A stretch of 19,747 bases of DNA from Dunaliella salina. Lineage: Eukaryota > Chlorophyta > Chlorophyceae > Chlamydomonadales > Dunaliellaceae. The stretch covers positions 214,654 to 234,400 of the forward strand of contig MU069900.1 in assembly GCA_002284615.2 (NCBI GenBank), written 5' to 3'. Position numbers and translations under genes: made by a program. Position 1 is the first letter of the stretch; each line of letters starts with the position of its first letter. Of the stretch, positions 17,361-19,747 are shown piece after piece. The notes below the pieces were generated by a model. The model was not told the DNA's origin, did not search any database, and saw only the letters and a list, made by a program, of their open reading frames with translations.

Positions 17361-18710
17361 AGAGGTCACCGTGGTGGTAAAGATAAGGTTACATTACTAA
17401 ACCTGCCTACAAGGGCAGCTGAGCAGAAACACCGAGGCCTGCAACCGGACCTGGACAAAGAAAAGCTTAACTCTCAAAAATTAGACTGGAAAAAATAATA
17501 ACAAATCATGTCTGTTGTGGTCTGGTGATTAAATGAAATTGTGCGAGACAGATGGTGCTGGATCAAAAATGCTCAAATGTTCAGAGTACTTGCTGAAATG
17601 TTCAGAGTACATGCTGGAGTACATGTGCTGCTGTGTACGCTGCTGTGTACGCGTGTCTGCGATGGTACAGAATTCTGCGCCAGCAAGTTGGCCTCCACCA
17701 TGGGACCTACGACAGGAGCTGCCAGGCAGGACCTGTTCTGCAAACTCGAGACCCTCCCCTCAGTCCAGAAAAGTCTGTCCGACATCTCAGCATAGGCCCC
17801 CCTCTTGCGGGGGCCAACGCAAGACGGGAAGTGTGCACGCAATTATACAGACCCAAGTTGAGACGCTCCACCTCTGAACACCCTTTTTACCGCGCCGGTC
17901 TCTGGGACCACTTATGCACCAATGTCCTCCACCGCCGTGACCTGGCCCTCACGCAAACGCCAGGCCTGCGCCGTGAGCTAGCTCCAGAGGCCTCCTGCAT
18001 AGGACTGCTGTAAATGCACTGCCAATGTGAGGTCTTGGCTGTGGCGTTCCACCAATTAGGGGCAAAAACACTGCGTGTACCCCGCCTGCCTGGGGTAGCA
18101 GCACACCGTTTCCAGGGGACACTGTGTGGAGGTGCCTCACAAGTCCCTCAAGCCTGCACTTGATGCAGCTAGCCTCGTTGGGAACCGGAAACAGAGCTAA
18201 TGAAGATCTGTAAGGTCGACAGCCAGCCTCTTGGATGCCCATCAGCTATTCTGAGAGCTTTGATAAAATGGAAGGAAGTGACGAAACTGCAGCCAGGCAG
18301 TTCCGCGAGAGCTCCACTGTTTAGGACAGAGCTCCACTGTTAAGGACAGAGATCACTCTGGCACATACTGCATGAGACCTGGCGAAGCCTCACAGCAACG
18401 ACAAGGTGATCCATCTGAAAAGATAAATCTGATGATCCACACTACCTCCTCCTTGTATGGGTATGGGTGGGGCTGTCCACTCATGCTCATTCCCTGGATC
18501 AGCTCTATCCGGGATCATGCCTTGAGCGCGACCCCACAAAGACCTGTCAAACTTGCTCAAAGACTCCAGGTTCCATATGCACAATTTAAACACAAGCTTA
18601 CCTTTACTAGCATGTCATTTCAAACATCACCCTCTGACCTGCAGTAGAACTCCACGACACAGCTTCCTGCACGAACTGCATGGCCCATGCGATCCCTCCA
18701 CGCAGTTCAC
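17361..18710. other. No recognisable gene
   Basis: Open frames up to 126 codons (17633-18013 plus) and 97 codons (17949-18242 minus) overlap each other and show no recognisable domain. Local short duplications are present: GCTGCTGTGTAC twice at about 17626-17650, and a 20-bp duplication at 18309-18348. The stretch separates the mobile-element cluster from the shikimate kinase promoter. Confidence 0.45.
18309..18348. repeat. 20-bp tandem duplication
   Basis: Two adjacent copies of GAGCTCCACTGTTWAGGACA (18309-18328 and 18329-18348) differ at one base, and a partial GAG follows. It lies about 360 bp upstream of the TATA box of the shikimate kinase gene, with no evident role. Confidence 0.9.
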
Positions 18711-18717
18711 TATAAAA
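18711..18717 (+). promoter_or_regulatory. Candidate TATA box of the shikimate kinase gene
   Basis: TATAAAA in the context CACTATAAAATGA matches the plant TATA consensus. It would place transcription start near 18740-18750 and give a leader of about 240 nt before the ATG at 18989. No transcript evidence is available. A small upstream ORF, ATG at 18898 to TAA at 18972 (24 codons), would sit in this leader. Confidence 0.45.
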
Positions 18718-18988
18718 TGAAGTGTAAAGAAATATAGAGAGATATTGTCCGATGCCTGGCCAGAATATGTGCCTGCGACTCATTAGCCGCATTTTGCAAT
18801 CGTCTGCAGTCTGTCGTCGGCTCAACACACTGTTTTATGATATGTTACTAATTATTTCGTCTTAAGTGTTCTGCGTCATTTCATTCCCCGCCTTTGGATG
18901 GCCCGATTTTTCCAAATCCAGATCAATTGCGACAGAGTTTTGCGGGGCGACGAAGTTGGTGCATCATCATAAATTTTGTTGGGTAAAA

Positions 18989-19652
18989 ATGCAGGCTTCA
19001 TTGTTGAATAGCCGCCAAGTACCATGCCCAGGCCCTCGCTGCTCTTCCGCGAGGGGGTTGGCGCTGAGGCCGCCTGTTCTAGCACCGGTGCACGTGCAGC
19101 CCTCCATCTTACCAGCTGTTCATGTGCCAGGGTCCAAGCGTGTGCATCGGCGAGTGGCAATGCACAGGATGCAAGCGCAAGAGGAGAGCACTCCGGCCCC
19201 AGCACAAGAGCACCCATGTATGTATGCATGGCCAATCCAGGATGTTTACCTTGTAGCAAAGTCATGCTTGATGTCTGCCCCACAGATGGCACACCTTGAT
19301 TTACACCTTCAATCAAAGCACATGGTGCATGCATAGCTTGCAGCTAATTCAGCGGGCACTAACAACATGCATTTACGAGGTGCTGTCATGCAAGATAATG
19401 TAAAGTAGGCATTTATGTGCATTGCCTTGCTGTGCCATTTTGGCTTTGTGCCTCAATGCTGTTTGCCTAACTGGATTCTCTTGCTGGTAGATCATGTTTG
19501 CTGCCTTGCTTTTGCATGCATTTACAGTTCCGGAGGAGGCCGACTTTGATATGCTCACTACAAGGATTGCGGAGGTGACCAAGAACTTGAATGAGGAGCT
19601 GTGCGGCTGCAGCATCTACCTCGTTGGCATGATGGGCAGTGGGAAATCAACA
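18989..19652 (+). CDS. SK: Shikimate kinase, 5' part (exons 1 and 2), plastid-targeted
   Basis: Shikimate kinase phosphorylates shikimate at the 3-hydroxyl with ATP in the plastid chorismate pathway. Exon 1 (18989-19217) starts at the first in-frame ATG (context AAAAATGCA). It encodes about 76 residues rich in Ser, Ala, Arg and Pro and lacking acidic residues until QEE, as expected of a chloroplast transit peptide. Intron 1 (19218-19527, 310 bp) begins GTATGT and ends TTTACAG. Exon 2 (19528-19652) encodes PEEADFDMLTTRIAEV, then LCGCSIYLVGMMGSGKST, the shikimate kinase Walker A loop. A GTGAGT donor follows directly, and the window ends in intron 2. The phases agree: 229 plus 125 nt gives 118 whole codons. 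Plant enzymes are near 300 residues, so well under half is seen. A shikimate-kinase-like paralogue cannot be excluded, since the substrate-binding part lies outside. Confidence 0.82.
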
Positions 19653-19747
19653 GTGAGTTCGAGCTTGGGGCAGGCTGCTGCAGGATTGGGGTGTGCCACT
19701 TTTTGCATGTTGCATGCACGAATGCTTGTCTTGATCGCATAGGCCAA

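Noticed and set aside
18876..19334. 152-codon minus-strand open frame
   Set aside because: It is the shadow of shikimate kinase exon 1 and the start of intron 1; the plus-strand reading has in-phase splice sites and the exon 2 kinase motif.

Overview
This is eukaryotic nuclear DNA, most likely from a land plant or a close streptophyte relative. The right end carries the start of a nuclear shikimate kinase gene with a plastid-type leader and GT-AG introns. The rest is repeat-rich, with tandem arrays, hAT-type miniature elements and decayed retroelement-like copies. A fern, lycophyte or bryophyte would fit this large-genome texture, but the species cannot be fixed from the sequence. Nothing looks bacterial, and no rRNA gene, functional tRNA or CRISPR array was seen.

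Layout. 1-65: AC/TA microsatellite. 66-2030: no recognisable gene, with a 201-bp hAT-like miniature element at 1017-1217 that has a perfect 8-bp target duplication. 2031-5790: three unrelated tandem arrays in succession; the first is interrupted by a second 201-bp hAT-like element at 2651-2851. 6234-6304: tRNA-like Pol III promoter, probably a SINE head. 6420-7078: 659-bp terminal-inverted-repeat element. 7140-8013: fourth tandem array, about 108-bp unit. 8014-8755: no gene, one unidentified exon-like stretch.

8757-17085 is a cluster of related, decayed mobile-element copies. Copies A (8757-11800, minus) and B (11899-15419, minus) lie in tandem. Copy C (15420-17085, plus) lies head to head with B. 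A 3'-end fragment D (14207-14318, plus) and a 95-bp hairpin element (13869-13963) sit inside B. Read across frameshifts, the shared protein is: chromodomain-like N-terminus (A only), a domain resembling PCIF1-type adenine methyltransferases with the catalytic motif altered to CHPP or CHPA, RNase H type 1, a CPLC-H-C zinc knuckle, a PD...ELK segment like restriction-type LINE endonucleases, and a conserved C-terminus ending in NPPDPH-stop. No reverse transcriptase is visible between the methyltransferase-like and RNase H parts of copy A, where the join is direct. All copies end in a short 3' UTR with a T-rich tail of TTTTC units. This family is the most interesting content of the window.

17086-18710: no gene except a possible further fragment of the same family. 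18711-19747: TATA box, leader with a small uORF, and two exons of shikimate kinase; the gene runs off the right edge after its Walker A exon.
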